Source of the DNA: Anaerolineaceae bacterium
GTDB taxonomy: Bacteria > Chloroflexota > Anaerolineae > Anaerolineales > UBA11657
DNA: 54,540 nucleotides
Direction of reading: 5' to 3'
Assembly (NCBI GenBank): GCA_003569365.1
Contig: BGOS01000026.1
Span: 1 to 54,540, forward strand
Position numbers and translations under genes: made by a program. The notes beneath the pieces are model-generated. The model worked only from the letters and a program-made list of their open reading frames with translations, did not search any database and was not told the origin of the DNA. Below, in pieces: positions 16,900-26,313 of this stretch (position 1 is its first letter; each line of letters starts with the position of its first letter).

Positions 16900-17109
16900 A
16901 TTTTCGCGCAGGCAGCCCGAAACCCTGTTTAAAGTGCACATTTTTGGTTCCACCGCCGGTCGCAGACCAACACACCAGCATGCGTCGCGCAGTATAACGG
17001 AAAACATCGGCCGCAGCTAACAGCCGTTTTATGCGCCTCTAATACTTCTCAAACGCTGCGCGCCTATTCTCCACTGAGTTAGACTGCAAGAAAACAAGAG
17101 GGTAGCAAA

Positions 17110-18981
17110 ATGTCAAAGATTGTTGGAATTGATCTGGGCACGACAAATTCGGTCGTAGCAGTGATGGAGGGCGGTGATCCCGTGGTGATCAGCACCAGTG
17201 AGGGGCAGCGCACGATGCCATCGATTGTGGCGTTCAACAAAAATGGCGAGAAGCTGGTCGGACAGACAGCCAAGCGCCAGGCGGTGATCAATCCGGAGAA
17301 CACGGTGTACTCCATCAAACGCTTCATGGGCCGGCGTGAAAATGAAGTGGGCTCTGAGCGCAGCCTCGTGCCGTACTCGGTGGTGGCTGGCCCCAATGGC
17401 GATGCGCGCGTGACCATCCCGCAAACTGGAAAGACCTATACGCCGCAAGAAATTTCCGCCATGATCTTGAGCAAACTGAAGACAGATGCTGAGGCTTATC
17501 TGGGCACGCCGGTAACGCAAGCCGTGATCACTGTGCCGGCTTACTTTAATGACTCGCAGCGCCAGGCCACCAAAGACGCGGGCAAGATTGCCGGGCTGGA
17601 AGTGCTGCGCATTATCAACGAGCCAACCGCTGCGGCACTGGCATATGGCTTGGACAAGCGCGCCAATGAAACCATCCTTGTCTTTGATCTCGGCGGCGGA
17701 ACATTTGATGTTTCGGTACTGGAAGTGGGTGACGGTGTGGTGGAGGTGAAAGCCACAAACGGCGACACACATCTGGGCGGAGATGACTGGGATGCAGCGC
17801 TAGCCGAGTGGGTGGCTGATGAATTCAAGAAGCAAGAGGGCATTGATCTGCGCAAAGACAAGCAGGCACTGCAGCGCCTGCGCGAGGGCGCGGAAAAAGC
17901 CAAGATTGAGCTGAGTGCGATGGCGCAAACTGAAATCAATCTGCCGTTCATCACGGCTGATGCCAACGGGCCAAAGCATGTGCAGATGACGCTCACGCGC
18001 AGCCTCTTTGAGAAGCTTACGCAGAAATTGGTAGACCGCTTGCGCGGCCCGTTTGAGAGTGCGCTGAAAGACTCCGGGCTGAGCGCCAGCAAAATTGACC
18101 AGGTTGTGCTGGTGGGCGGATCATCGCGCATGCCGATGGTGCAAGAGCTGGTGGAAAAATTGACAGGCAAGGTGCCGCACAAGGGCGTCAACCCGGATGA
18201 GGTGGTGGCAGTGGGTGCGGCCGTGCAGGGCGGTGTGCTGTCCGGCGATGTAAAAGATGTGCTGCTGCTGGATGTAACTCCGCTGTCCCTGGGCCTCGAA
18301 ACGCTGGGCGGCGTGATGACATCCCTGATTGAGCGCAACACCACCATCCCGGTAAACAAGAGCCAGGTTTTCTCCACAGCAGCGGACGGGCAGACGGCGG
18401 TGGACATTCACATTCTGCAGGGCGAGCGCAGCATGGCGCAAGACAATATGACCATGGGGCAGTTCCGGCTGGAGGGCATTCCCGCCGCGCCGCGCGGCAT
18501 GCCGCAAGTGGAAGTCACTTTTGACATTGATGCCAATGGCATTCTGAATGTGAGCGCGAAAGACAAAGCCACCGGGCGCGAGCAGAAAATCACCATCACG
18601 GCCAGCACCAACCTGGACAAAAATGAAGTGGAGCGGCTGATTAACGAAGCGCGCCAGCATGATGCGCAGGACAAACGCCTGCGGGAGCTGGCCGAGGTGC
18701 GCAACAACGCCGAGAGCCTGGCCTACCAAACTGAGAAGACGGTGCAGGAGGCGGGTGACAAGCTGGACAGCCAGACGCGCGAGATGGTTGAAGGCCGCAT
18801 CCGCGAGGTGCGTGAGGCTGCCAAAGGTGAAGACGCCGCGCGCATTCGGGATGCCAACCAGCAGCTGGAGCAGGCTGCCGGCGTACTCAACCAGCAGGCA
18901 GCAGCCCAAGCCGGTGCCAACGGCAGCGGGCCCAAGCAGGCTGATGAGGACGTGGTCGAAGGCGAATTTACAGAAGCGTAG
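17110..18981 (+). CDS. dnaK: Chaperone protein DnaK (Hsp70)
   Basis: The 623-aa cytoplasmic Hsp70 ATPase, which cycles substrates with DnaJ and GrpE. The N-terminus [10 protein letters not shown]-type motif ([18 protein letters not shown]), [43 protein letters not shown] and [12 protein letters not shown] mark the nucleotide-binding domain. [19 protein letters not shown] starts the substrate-binding domain at about residue 390. The lid helices run to the EEVIDADF-like tail, here [12 protein letters not shown], the familiar acidic C-terminus. AGGG stands about 8 bases before the ATG. No grpE, dnaJ or hrcA gene neighbours it, so it stands alone between a glycosyltransferase and a branched-chain aminotransferase, and it is followed by a strong terminator. 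A heat-shock operator is not visible. Confidence 0.99.
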   Translation: MSKIVGIDLGTTNSVVAVMEGGDPVVISTSEGQRTMPSIVAFNKNGEKLVGQTAKRQAVINPENTVYSIKRFMGRRENEVGSERSLVPYSVVAGPNGDARVTIPQTGKTYTPQEISAMILSKLKTDAEAYLGTPVTQAVITVPAYFNDSQRQATKDAGKIAGLEVLRIINEPTAAALAYGLDKRANETILVFDLGGGTFDVSVLEVGDGVVEVKATNGDTHLGGDDWDAALAEWVADEFKKQEGIDLRKDKQALQRLREGAEKAKIELSAMAQTEINLPFITADANGPKHVQMTLTRSLFEKLTQKLVDRLRGPFESALKDSGLSASKIDQVVLVGGSSRMPMVQELVEKLTGKVPHKGVNPDEVVAVGAAVQGGVLSGDVKDVLLLDVTPLSLGLETLGGVMTSLIERNTTIPVNKSQVFSTAADGQTAVDIHILQGERSMAQDNMTMGQFRLEGIPAAPRGMPQVEVTFDIDANGILNVSAKDKATGREQKITITASTNLDKNEVERLINEARQHDAQDKRLRELAEVRNNAESLAYQTEKTVQEAGDKLDSQTREMVEGRIREVREAAKGEDAARIRDANQQLEQAAGVLNQQAAAQAGANGSGPKQADEDVVEGEFTEA

Positions 18982-19003
18982 GCGCAAGGCCCTAACAATC
19001 AAG

Positions 19004-19036
19004 CAGCCTCCCGCGTGCGGGGGGCTGTTTTGTTTT
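19004..19036 (+). terminator. Terminator after dnaK
   Basis: The arms CAGCCTCCCG and CGGGGGGCTG (one G-T wobble) with a 4-nt loop are followed by TTTTGTTTT. It begins 22 bases after the stop codon. Confidence 0.9.
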
Positions 19037-19063
19037 GGTGCGCAGCTCCACGGCCGGCGCCTG

Positions 19064-19069
19064 TATAAT
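19064..19069 (+). promoter_or_regulatory. -10 box before the aminotransferase gene
   Basis: A perfect TATAAT preceded directly by TG, 50 bases upstream of the ATG. No -35 box is convincing at 16-18 bases, so it may act as an extended -10 promoter. Confidence 0.5.
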
Positions 19070-19119
19070 GCTGCGCAGCGTGGCATGTGGCTGCGCTCTT
19101 TTTGAAACAGGAGCTGCAC

Positions 19120-20028
19120 ATGAAGTCTGACTTCATCTGGATGAATGGAGAGCTGGTGCCGGCAGCACAGGCGCTGGTGCCGGTGCTTTCGCCCACATTG
19201 CACTATGGCCTTGGTGCATTTGAGGGAATCCGCTGTTACGCCACGCCCACGGGCAGCATGGTCTTTCGTTTGCAAGACCATATGCAGCGCCTGATTGCCT
19301 CAAGCCACATCATGGGTGTGCGCACATTTCCCTACAGCCAGCAGGAGCTGTGCGAAGCGGCGCTTGCCACCATCCGCAAGAACAAATTCACCAGCTGTTA
19401 CATCCGTCCGCTGCTTTATATGGACGGCCCGCTGGGACTCAATCTGGATGTGAGCGAACCGAAGGTTGCAATTGCCACGTGGGAATGGGGCACTTACTTG
19501 GGCGCGGATGCGCTGGAGGCTGGCGTCCACATGATGGTCTCTTCCTACACGCGCCACCACATCAACGCCACGATGACAAAGTCCAAAATCACGGGCAACT
19601 ATGTGAACTCCGTGATGGCCAAGACGCTCGCACTGCGCTCCGGCTATGACGAGGCAATCATGCTGGACCCGGAGGGCTATCTGGCCGAGTGCTCCGGCGA
19701 AAATATTTTTCTTGTGCGCAATGGAGAAATTTACCTGCCGGGGCGCGCCACCATTTTGGAGGGCATTACGCGCGATTCACTGTACAAGCTTGCGCGAGAT
19801 GCCGGCTACACGGTGCACGAAGGTCAAATCTCGCGCGACCAGTTGTATATTGCGGATGAAGTGTTTGTGTGCGGCACTGCGGCCGAGGTCACGCCAGTGC
19901 GCGCCATCGATCATCGCACCGTCGGCGCGGGCCGGCGCGGGCCGGTGACCAAGGCGCTGCAGGATGCTTTTTTTGAAACGGTGAACGGCAAAGGGAAGCG
20001 CTCGGCCGAATGGCTGAGCAAGGTATAG
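19120..20028 (+). CDS. ilvE: Branched-chain amino acid aminotransferase
   Basis: A 302-aa fold-type IV PLP enzyme, transferring amino groups between Val/Leu/Ile and 2-oxoglutarate in the cytoplasm. Seen: DFIWMNGELVPA, LHYGLGAFEGIRCY, KSKITGNYVNSVMAK with the Schiff-base Lys (SKITGNY), DPEGYLAECSGENIF with the PLP-binding ExSGxNxF pattern, TRDSLYKLARDAGY, and DEVFVCGTAAEVTPV near the C-terminus. ATG at 19120 is chosen for AGGAG 6 bases upstream; a farther in-frame GTG lacks that site. The length matches family members. Regulation: a clear -10 lies 50 bases upstream and the dnaK terminator precedes it, so it is probably transcribed separately. It may be co-transcribed with the small membrane protein that starts 16 bases after its stop. 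Confidence 0.97.
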   Translation: MKSDFIWMNGELVPAAQALVPVLSPTLHYGLGAFEGIRCYATPTGSMVFRLQDHMQRLIASSHIMGVRTFPYSQQELCEAALATIRKNKFTSCYIRPLLYMDGPLGLNLDVSEPKVAIATWEWGTYLGADALEAGVHMMVSSYTRHHINATMTKSKITGNYVNSVMAKTLALRSGYDEAIMLDPEGYLAECSGENIFLVRNGEIYLPGRATILEGITRDSLYKLARDAGYTVHEGQISRDQLYIADEVFVCGTAAEVTPVRAIDHRTVGAGRRGPVTKALQDAFFETVNGKGKRSAEWLSKV

Positions 20029-20044
20029 CAGCGCAGCGCGGCGC

Positions 20045-20434
20045 ATGAGTGAAGCGCCCGTAACTGCTGCCGAACCACAGGTTGCTGCGCGCAGTTGGCG
20101 GCAGCAAATGCGGCTGCCATACGTTTTGCTGCTGGCGCCGCCCGCGCTTACGCTGGCGCTGGCACTGCTCTTATTTGCGGGCGCAAACGCCCTGCCGCAG
20201 CGCGTGGCGCTGCACCTTGGCGCCGGCGGAACCCCCGATGTTTATGGCGCCGCACAAGACTTGCTCTTCTTGCCATTTGGCGGATTGCTAATCTGGTTGG
20301 TGAATTCTGCGCTGGGCTTGCTGCTGAACGCGGTGGCGCGCTTGCGCCCGGCCGCAATGGCGTTATGGATTGGCAGTGCAGTAGTGCAGCTGCTGCTGGC
20401 AGCCGCCAGCGCGCGCCTGCTGCTGGCGGGGTAA
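20045..20434 (+). CDS. Small membrane protein, DUF1648-like
   Basis: A 129-aa hypothetical with an N-terminal cytoplasmic tail and three membrane helices (about residues 24-45, 72-95 and 102-127). Between helices 1 and 2 is LPQRVALHLGAGGTPDVYG, which resembles the DUF1648 signature (PxHxxxxGxPD) found in small membrane proteins related to SdpI-type immunity or regulators. No enzymatic motif is visible. It starts 16 bases after the aminotransferase stop, so co-transcription is likely, but no functional link is evident. Confidence 0.6.
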   Translation: MSEAPVTAAEPQVAARSWRQQMRLPYVLLLAPPALTLALALLLFAGANALPQRVALHLGAGGTPDVYGAAQDLLFLPFGGLLIWLVNSALGLLLNAVARLRPAAMALWIGSAVVQLLLAAASARLLLAG

Positions 20435-20580
20435 CAACCAAATTAAACACGCAGATCGGCTGCGCAAGCTCCAATTACCGTTGGGCAGCTGTTGATGCTT
20501 CCCATCGCAAAGCTGGACACAAAGGGCTCCTGATCAGCAACTATGATGGCTTGCGACGGGAATTGCCAGGCAATACCTCA

Positions 20581-21579
20581 GTGACCGTACTCGCAGCGCT
20601 CTATTCTGATCTGCACCATTTGGGGCTCATCCAAAAAGGAGTTGAGCCTGCCGCACAGCCTTTGGCGGGCGGTGTGTCTTCGGACATCTGGAAAGTGGAG
20701 CTTGCAGCTGGTCCGATAGTATTCAAGCGCGCACTGGCAAAACTTAAGGTGGCGCAAGACTGGCAGGCGCCGGTTGAGCGCTCGCGTTTCGAAATTCGGT
20801 GGCTGCGCACTGTTGCGCAAATACTTCCAGATGCTGTGCCAAACTTAATCGCGGCTGATGAGGAGCGCGGTATTTTTGCGGTTGCATATTTGGATCCACT
20901 GAAATACCTTTTGTGGAAACAACAGTTACTTAATGGCTATGTTCAGCCTGCGACAGCAGCAGAAGTTGGCAGGCGTCTGGCGATCATCCACGCAGCAACT
21001 GCCAGCAACCTTGCCATGAGCAGCTTGTTTCCGTCAGACGCAATCTTCCATGAGATCCGGCTTGCTCCTTATCTGGAAGCCGCGGCGCTCTGCCACCCGG
21101 ACTTGTCAGACGCGCTGCTGCAGCTGGTGGCAATCACGGCCCGGACCAAGCGCGCGCTGGTGCATGGCGATGTCAGCCCAAAGAACATCCTGATCGGATC
21201 CAATGGCCCGGTGTTTCTGGATGCAGAATGCGCTTGGTATGGTGACCCGGCATTCGACCTTGCTTTTTGCCTCAATCATCTTTTGCTAAAGTGTCTGGTG
21301 TGCCCGGCGGAGAAAGGATTGCTGCTCGATTCATTTTTTGCGCTGGCCGGGAGCTATTTGCACGGCGTAAACTGGGAGCTGCCTGCAGAATTGGAAGCAC
21401 GCGCCGCGCACCTGCTGCCGGGTTTGATGTTGGCGCGTGTCGACGGCAAATCACCCGTCGAGTACATCACTGAAAGTGGCGCCAAGCACAGTGTGCGGCG
21501 TGTAGCCCGCCAGTTTTTGGCGGCACCGGCAGCTATGCTTGGGTTGATTGTAGAAGAGTGGCGGCGGGAGTTGCGATGA
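20581..21579 (+). CDS. APH/choline-kinase-fold small-molecule kinase
   Basis: A protein of about 332 aa with the aminoglycoside-phosphotransferase (protein-kinase-like) fold. It shows IVFKRALAKLKV (candidate ATP-binding Lys), ALVHGDVSPKNILIG (the HGDxxxxN catalytic loop, normally HGDLHxGN), and GPVFLDAECAWYGDPAFDLAF (the metal-binding D of the IDxE/DFG-like motif). The start is uncertain: no ATG is in frame after the previous gene; GTG at 20581 is used here, but farther GTG/TTG codons exist. It overlaps the next gene by 4 bases (ATGA), which implies that kinase and enolase-like enzyme act together. The substrate is unknown; antibiotic resistance is unlikely from this context. Confidence 0.7.
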   Translation: MTVLAALYSDLHHLGLIQKGVEPAAQPLAGGVSSDIWKVELAAGPIVFKRALAKLKVAQDWQAPVERSRFEIRWLRTVAQILPDAVPNLIAADEERGIFAVAYLDPLKYLLWKQQLLNGYVQPATAAEVGRRLAIIHAATASNLAMSSLFPSDAIFHEIRLAPYLEAAALCHPDLSDALLQLVAITARTKRALVHGDVSPKNILIGSNGPVFLDAECAWYGDPAFDLAFCLNHLLLKCLVCPAEKGLLLDSFFALAGSYLHGVNWELPAELEARAAHLLPGLMLARVDGKSPVEYITESGAKHSVRRVARQFLAAPAAMLGLIVEEWRRELR

Positions 21580-22850
21580 TGCCAACCAAAATTGTGAAGC
21601 TCCGCGGGCGGCGAGTGTGGGACTCGCGCGGCCGGCCGACGGTTGAGGCGGAGGTGCATTTGGCCTGTGGTGCCGTTGGCCGCGCAATTGCCCCTGCGGG
21701 CGCCTCCACCGGCTCGGGCGAGGCGCTGGACTTGCGCGATGGCGGCGGACAGTTTGGCGGCCTTGATGTCACGCAGGCCATCGCAAATGTTCAAGTGCCA
21801 ATTGCGGCTACGCTCAATGGGCTTGATGCTGCGGATCAGGCTGGCGTTGATGCTGCCTTGATTGCACTTGATGGCACGCCGCAGAAGCGCCACTTGGGCG
21901 GGAATGCAATGATTGCCACCTCGATGGCAGTTGCGCGCGCTGCAGCTGCAGCTGCAAACCAGCCCCTGTGGCAATACCTTGGCGGCAACGGTCCCATGCC
22001 GCTGCCGCAAATCCAGATTTTTGGCGGCGGTGCGCACGCAAATCGGCGCGTCGATATACAAGACTTTATGGTGATACCCGTTGGCGCCACGGAATATTCT
22101 GAAGCGCTCGATTGGACTGCCCGCGTGTACGCAGCCGCCGGCCGGATCATGGCCGATGCCGGCAACTTGGCAGGCGTTGCGGACGAGGGCGGGTTCTGGC
22201 CGAACTTTAATTCTAATGAAGCGGCTGTTGAAACATTGGTCAGGGCGATTGAGAAAGCCGGGTTAACTCCCGGCACAGATGTCGCGATTGCGATTGATGT
22301 TGCGGCCAGCACTTTTGGCCAGGGTGGAATTTATCAGCTGGGCCTCGAGCGCAAGCGGGTTGACTCTGATGCACTTTCGGAGATGCTGCTGCGCTGGCTT
22401 GAGCGTTACCCGATTGTGTCAGTCGAAGATCCCATGGGTGAAGATGATGGCGCTGCGTTCGCGCGCTTTACCAGTGCCGCCGGGCCGAAAGTGCAAGTGG
22501 TAGGAGATGACTTACTGGTTACCAATGCCAGCCGGATTAGTGATGCGGCGGCGCACAGCGCCTGCAACGCTGTGCTGATAAAGCCGAACCAAGCTGGTAC
22601 TCTCACCGAAACAAAGCTGGCGCTGGATGAAACCCGCCGCGTTGGTTATGCGCCAATTGTATCTGCGCGCTCTGGCGAGAGTGAAGACACAATCATTGTC
22701 CACCTTGCTGTTGGCTGGGGTGTCCCGCAATTAAAAGTCGGTGCGTTTGCGCGTTCCGAGCGTATGGCTAAATGGAATGAAGGCTTGCGCTTAGCCGAGA
22801 TTGTCGGCGGTAGTCTTCCGCCAAAAAACTCCTTTGCATGGGGCCGATGA
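21576..22850 (+). CDS. Enolase paralogue with an altered active site
   Basis: A 424-aa protein of the enolase family (normally 2-phosphoglycerate dehydration to phosphoenolpyruvate). Kept motifs: VWDSRGRPTVEAEV, GGAHANRRVDIQDFMV (AHAN), VADEGGFWPNF, VSVEDPMGEDDG (metal Glu), VQVVGDDLLVTN (metal Asp), VLIKPNQAGTLTET (catalytic Lys). Near residue 365, however, the usual SHRSGETED reads SARSGESED, so the substrate-phosphate-binding His (H373 in yeast numbering) is Ala; the later Lys in the LKVGAFARSERMAKWN block is present. The first ATG at 21576 overlaps the kinase stop and has GGAG 5 bases upstream. A true second enolase cannot be excluded, but the His change and the paired kinase suggest a modified substrate. 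Confidence 0.8.
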   Translation: MMPTKIVKLRGRRVWDSRGRPTVEAEVHLACGAVGRAIAPAGASTGSGEALDLRDGGGQFGGLDVTQAIANVQVPIAATLNGLDAADQAGVDAALIALDGTPQKRHLGGNAMIATSMAVARAAAAAANQPLWQYLGGNGPMPLPQIQIFGGGAHANRRVDIQDFMVIPVGATEYSEALDWTARVYAAAGRIMADAGNLAGVADEGGFWPNFNSNEAAVETLVRAIEKAGLTPGTDVAIAIDVAASTFGQGGIYQLGLERKRVDSDALSEMLLRWLERYPIVSVEDPMGEDDGAAFARFTSAAGPKVQVVGDDLLVTNASRISDAAAHSACNAVLIKPNQAGTLTETKLALDETRRVGYAPIVSARSGESEDTIIVHLAVGWGVPQLKVGAFARSERMAKWNEGLRLAEIVGGSLPPKNSFAWGR

Positions 22851-22991
22851 GACGGATGTTTGGGCACGTGCCGCGAATTTTGTGCAACATACTGGAAGCT
22901 CACGCGCTCTGCCACACTGGCATAACCCTGACCGCTGCGCCTGCCTCAGCTTGTTTGCAGAAGATGCGCGTTCGCCTTGCACCTAACTTGC

Positions 22992-23411
22992 TTACACATC
23001 TGGAATTAAGCGCTTGCCTAAGCTGACGACTTCATCAATGCCATAGCCCAGGCGTGCATAAAAAGCCAGAGCTTGGGCATTGCTGCTGCGCACTTGGAGA
23101 TTGAGTTTTGGGCAGCCGGCACCGAGTAGCAGTTGTTCGCCATACGCCATCATGGCCCGTGCAAACCCTTGGCCCTGATGCGCGGGGTGGACTGCCAGAT
23201 AGTTCACCCAGCCTCTATGGCCTTCATATCCAAACATCGCGCTCGATACGATTTCGCCCTGCAACTCACCCACCAAAAACCATTCGCGGTTAACAGCCAG
23301 CTTGCGCTCAATATCAAGGCCTGCGTTGTTCCAAGGGCGGGTGAGTTCACACTTTTGCCAAAGTGCGATAACGGCGGCTTGGTCGGATGCTTCATAAGGA
23401 CGAATGTGCAT
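22992..23411 (-). CDS. GNAT-family N-acetyltransferase (YpeA-like)
   Basis: A 139-aa acetyl-CoA-dependent acetyltransferase of the GNAT fold. It begins MHIRPYEASDQAAVIALWQ, then WFLVGELQGEIVSSAMFGYEG, and holds the acetyl-CoA pyrophosphate loop in LAVHPAHQGQGFARAMM (Q/RxxGxG/A). It ends with a long helix and SNAQALAFYARLGYGID, the motif-B arrangement. Size and motifs resemble YpeA/RimI-type enzymes, but the acceptor (amine, protein or small molecule) is unknown. It is monocistronic on the minus strand, converging with the enolase gene 141 bases away. Confidence 0.85.
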   Translation of the reverse strand: MHIRPYEASDQAAVIALWQKCELTRPWNNAGLDIERKLAVNREWFLVGELQGEIVSSAMFGYEGHRGWVNYLAVHPAHQGQGFARAMMAYGEQLLLGAGCPKLNLQVRSSNAQALAFYARLGYGIDEVVSLGKRLIPDV

Positions 23412-23429
23412 AGTTGTTGCCCCCGGAAA

Positions 23430-23435
23430 ATTATA
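23430..23435 (-). promoter_or_regulatory. -10 box of the GNAT gene
   Basis: A perfect TATAAT on the minus strand 18 bases before the ATG, followed by a GGGGG ribosome-binding site. No clear -35 box. The remaining 23436-23827 gap holds no gene that I can support. Confidence 0.45.
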
Positions 23436-23827
23436 ATTGCGCTTCTGGAATATCTATTGTTAGAATCGCACCATTCCACCATGGTCAGATTTAAAAATGC
23501 GAGTCTGGCGCGATGTTGGAAAAGCCCGTACTTAGATCGAGCCGTTCAGCATGGTAGTGTCTTCGGCGGACCTGCTGCAAAGTTCAAACAATTGATTTTT
23601 AGCGCGCCACCTTTCCGGCTGTTTAATCCCAGATGCCCCTTTGAATTCGTTTATTGTGGTCTGGGTCAGCCGGTGTTTGAGACTGTACGCCTGCCATCGT
23701 AGGTCAAACTTGTGATTCCAATTAGGCTGACGCTTGTACGACCCAGGCTGTCGACCAGTGAATTCATCGCCGGTGTTTGTGAGCACTTTGCTGATTTTGA
23801 CTGGGATGGACTTGTAGAAAGTTCCCC

Positions 23828-24670
23828 GTGCTTCAGCTTCGTCAGACGGACTTGAATCTGCAAAATTATTTCATTGGCGCTGCGCTGGCAGCACTGATCG
23901 GCTGGCTGGGGCTGCGCCAGCGCGCGCTTTCGCGCAGTGGGGCGCTGGGTGCGTTGCTTGTTGGCACAGCGGTGTTTGGCGGGGCAGGCTTGCCGGGCGC
24001 AGCGCTGTTGATTGGTTTTTTCGTTTCGTCGAGCGGGCTTTCGCGTGCAGGCGGTTTGCGAAAAGCGCAGCTTGCAGCGCAATTCTCCAAAGGTTCGCAG
24101 CGCGACCTGCTGCAGACGCTTGCCAATGGCGGTGTAGCAGCAACAGCGGCCGTCGTGTTTGGCGCCTCAAATCTTGACGCTGCTTGGCTGGCAATGGCTG
24201 GTGCACTGGCCGCGGCCAACGCGGACACTTGGTCCACCGAACTGGGAGTACTGGCGCGCACTTTGCCGCGCCGCATCACCAATTGGAAGCCGGTGCCAAC
24301 CGGCACCTCCGGCGCAATAACCGGCTGGGGGGTGCTGGGTGCAATTGGCGGCGCTGCGTTGATTGCGTTGTTGGCGGGCGCCACAAACTGGCTCACTGGT
24401 TCGGCGCACAGTTTGCCGGCGATCGCGCTGCTGCCACTCTGCGGCGTGGCTGGCGCTTTAGTGGATAGCTGGCTGGGTGCAACCGTGCAGGCTAGCTATA
24501 AATGTGAAGCATGCGGGAAAACTACGGAGCGGCATCCGCTCTGCCAATGTGGCGGCGCCACCTGCTGGCAATCTGGCTGGCACTGGCTTGGCAACGACGC
24601 GGTCAACTTTGCGGCAACACTCACCGGTGCAGCTTTAGCCGCATGGGCGGCGCTGCTGCTTGCAACCTAA
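23828..24670 (+). CDS. DUF92 family membrane protein
   Basis: A 280-aa polytopic membrane protein with about seven helices. DUF92 members include plant VTE6 phytyl-phosphate kinase and animal TMEM19, so a CTP- or NTP-dependent polyprenol or phytyl phosphate kinase role is plausible but unproven here. Visible family blocks: GALGALLVGTAVFGGAG near residue 38, ANADTWSTELGVL (the conserved AAxDTWASE-like motif), and PVPTGTSGAITGWGVLGA. A loop near residues 220-245 has KCEACGKTTERHPLCQCGG, a cluster of Cys/His that could bind zinc. The start is GTG at 23828; upstream sequence shows no strong ribosome-binding site. It converges with the flavoprotein cluster. Confidence 0.85.
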   Translation: MLQLRQTDLNLQNYFIGAALAALIGWLGLRQRALSRSGALGALLVGTAVFGGAGLPGAALLIGFFVSSSGLSRAGGLRKAQLAAQFSKGSQRDLLQTLANGGVAATAAVVFGASNLDAAWLAMAGALAAANADTWSTELGVLARTLPRRITNWKPVPTGTSGAITGWGVLGAIGGAALIALLAGATNWLTGSAHSLPAIALLPLCGVAGALVDSWLGATVQASYKCEACGKTTERHPLCQCGGATCWQSGWHWLGNDAVNFAATLTGAALAAWAALLLAT

Positions 24671-24706
24671 GCAGCGCTTGCGGTGCGGGCAGCAGCTTTT
24701 CTGTTA

Positions 24707-24746
24707 AGTGCGGCGCAGCTGCCCGCCGCCCGCACTGAAACTTTTC
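24707..24746 (+). terminator. Possible terminator between convergent genes
   Basis: The arms AGTGCGG and CCGCACT enclose a 16-nt GC-rich loop, followed by CTTTTCTTTA. It lies between the DUF92 stop and the flavoprotein stop and might serve either strand. The T-tract is offset by four bases, so support is modest. Confidence 0.4.
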
Positions 24747-24747
24747 T

Positions 24748-26313
24748 TTAGCCCCAGTCGCGCAGCACCTGGCGCGCAGCGTTGTGGCCGTTGATGCCGG
24801 TGCAGCCGCCACCAGGATGTGTGCCGGCGCCGCACAAATACAACTGCTTGATGGGCGTGCGATATTGCGCGCAATCGGGTATGGGGCGCATGTGCAGCGC
24901 CTGGTCTAATGTCATCTCGCCGTGCGTTGCGCTGCCTTCGGGCAGGCCGTAGTTGCGCTCCAAGTCCAGTGGGGTCAGTACTTGGCTATGCAGCACAAGC
25001 TGCGGCACATCCGGTGCAAATTGCGCCAGCGTGCTTAGGATGGCGCTGCCCAGCGTGGCGCGCTGCGTGTCCCAGTCCTGGCTGCGCAAGTGGTACGGCG
25101 CGTACTGGGCGTGAATGGACAGCACATGCTGCCCGGGCGGGGCAAGCGTCGCATCCGCCAGCGTTGGCAGCGTTACATCCAGCCATGGCTGTTGTGACCA
25201 GGTGCCATACTTGGCCGCATCACTGGCTTGCTCAATATAGTTGATGCTTGGCGCAATGCGAATGCGCGCTGTCGCATCAAATGCAAAGCGCGGCACACCG
25301 GACAAAGCCAGATGCATACGCGCGCTGCAGCCGCGGTATTTGATGGTGCCCGTGCTGCGCAGAAACACAGGGTCAACCTCCAGCGGATCAAGCAAGCGCT
25401 GAAAAGTTGTGCGCGGGTCTGCGTTGGAAATGACAACCTGCGCGCTGATTTCTTCTCCGCTGGCAAGCACCACACCCGCAGCGCGGCCGGCTTTCACCAC
25501 CACCTGCTGCACGGCAGCGTTCAGACGCAGCTGCGCACCCATGCTTGTGGCGGCTTTTGCGAGTGCCTGGGTTAGTGCGCCGACTCCGCCCTGCAACTGG
25601 CTGGCTGCTGCAAATGCCGGCACTTGCCCGGCTGCCAGCGCCAGCAGCCACACAAACGCCGTGCCCGCCTGCCGCGGCCCCAATGACACGCCATGCACGC
25701 CATCAACCGCAAGCGCGGCTTTGAGTGCGTCGCACTCAAACCATTCATCGAGCATGTCTGACACCGGCATGGGCAAAGTGCGAACAAGATCGCCAAGTTG
25801 CTTGCGGTTGAGGCGCCGCGCGGGCGCCACCAGCTTCAGCAGCTCCAGTAGGTCGCGGCCACTTGGTGCCGGCAGCGCGGGCGGGATCAGCATCATCAAG
25901 CGCGCCACCACCGCTGCAAGGCACTGCATGGCAGCGCAGAAATCCGGCCAGCGTGCGGCATCTGCCTTCGAGTGGCGCGCAATTTCTGCAGCGGTGCGGG
26001 CTGTGTCGCTGTAGAAGCTCAGGCGGCCGCCAGCCGGCAGCGCAGCCGTTAGCAGCGCGTCAATTGGCAGCAGCTTTAAGCCGTGCTTGTGCAGCTGCAG
26101 GTCAGCCGCCACATGTGCAACCAGGCGCCCCGTGCCTTCGGCCACACTGGAAAAACGGAAGCCGGGAAACAACTCCTCGGTAACAGCAGCGCCGCCCACC
26201 TGGGGCTGCTGCTCCAGCACCAGCACGCGTTTGCCGGCGCGCGCCAAATAGGATGCGGCCACCAGTCCATTGTGCCCGGCGCCCACAATCAACGCATCAA
26301 AAGTTTCAGCCAT
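24748..26313 (-). CDS. PYROXD2/phytoene-desaturase-like FAD oxidoreductase (copy A)
   Basis: A 521-aa flavoprotein of the amine-oxidase/CrtI superfamily. The N-terminal dinucleotide motif reads LIVGAGHNGLVAASYLARAG with the downstream acidic residue in VLVLEQQ, followed by GGAAVTEELFPGF. The C-terminus has LYLCGAGTHPGGGCTGINGH, the second FAD-contact GG motif. The overall layout matches PYROXD2-type proteins and all-trans-retinol saturases. It is the last of three tandem copies; its start at 26313 overlaps the stop of copy B by 8 bases. Substrate and reaction are unknown; no membrane helices are seen. Confidence 0.88.
   Translation of the reverse strand: MAETFDALIVGAGHNGLVAASYLARAGKRVLVLEQQPQVGGAAVTEELFPGFRFSSVAEGTGRLVAHVAADLQLHKHGLKLLPIDALLTAALPAGGRLSFYSDTARTAAEIARHSKADAARWPDFCAAMQCLAAVVARLMMLIPPALPAPSGRDLLELLKLVAPARRLNRKQLGDLVRTLPMPVSDMLDEWFECDALKAALAVDGVHGVSLGPRQAGTAFVWLLALAAGQVPAFAAASQLQGGVGALTQALAKAATSMGAQLRLNAAVQQVVVKAGRAAGVVLASGEEISAQVVISNADPRTTFQRLLDPLEVDPVFLRSTGTIKYRGCSARMHLALSGVPRFAFDATARIRIAPSINYIEQASDAAKYGTWSQQPWLDVTLPTLADATLAPPGQHVLSIHAQYAPYHLRSQDWDTQRATLGSAILSTLAQFAPDVPQLVLHSQVLTPLDLERNYGLPEGSATHGEMTLDQALHMRPIPDCAQYRTPIKQLYLCGAGTHPGGGCTGINGHNAARQVLRDWG

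Noticed and set aside
16772-17109. HrcA/CIRCE operator before dnaK
   Set aside because: No TTAGCACTC-N9-GAGTGCTAA-like sequence was found; the large palindrome has a different sequence.
18121-19281. Open minus-strand frame of 386 codons opposite dnaK
   Set aside because: Antisense shadow of a conserved gene in GC-rich DNA; no domain and no ribosome-binding site.
20095-20580. N-terminal extension of the APH-fold kinase over the DUF1648-like gene
   Set aside because: The extension is in another frame of a coding region and has no kinase features; the kinase fold begins after 20581.
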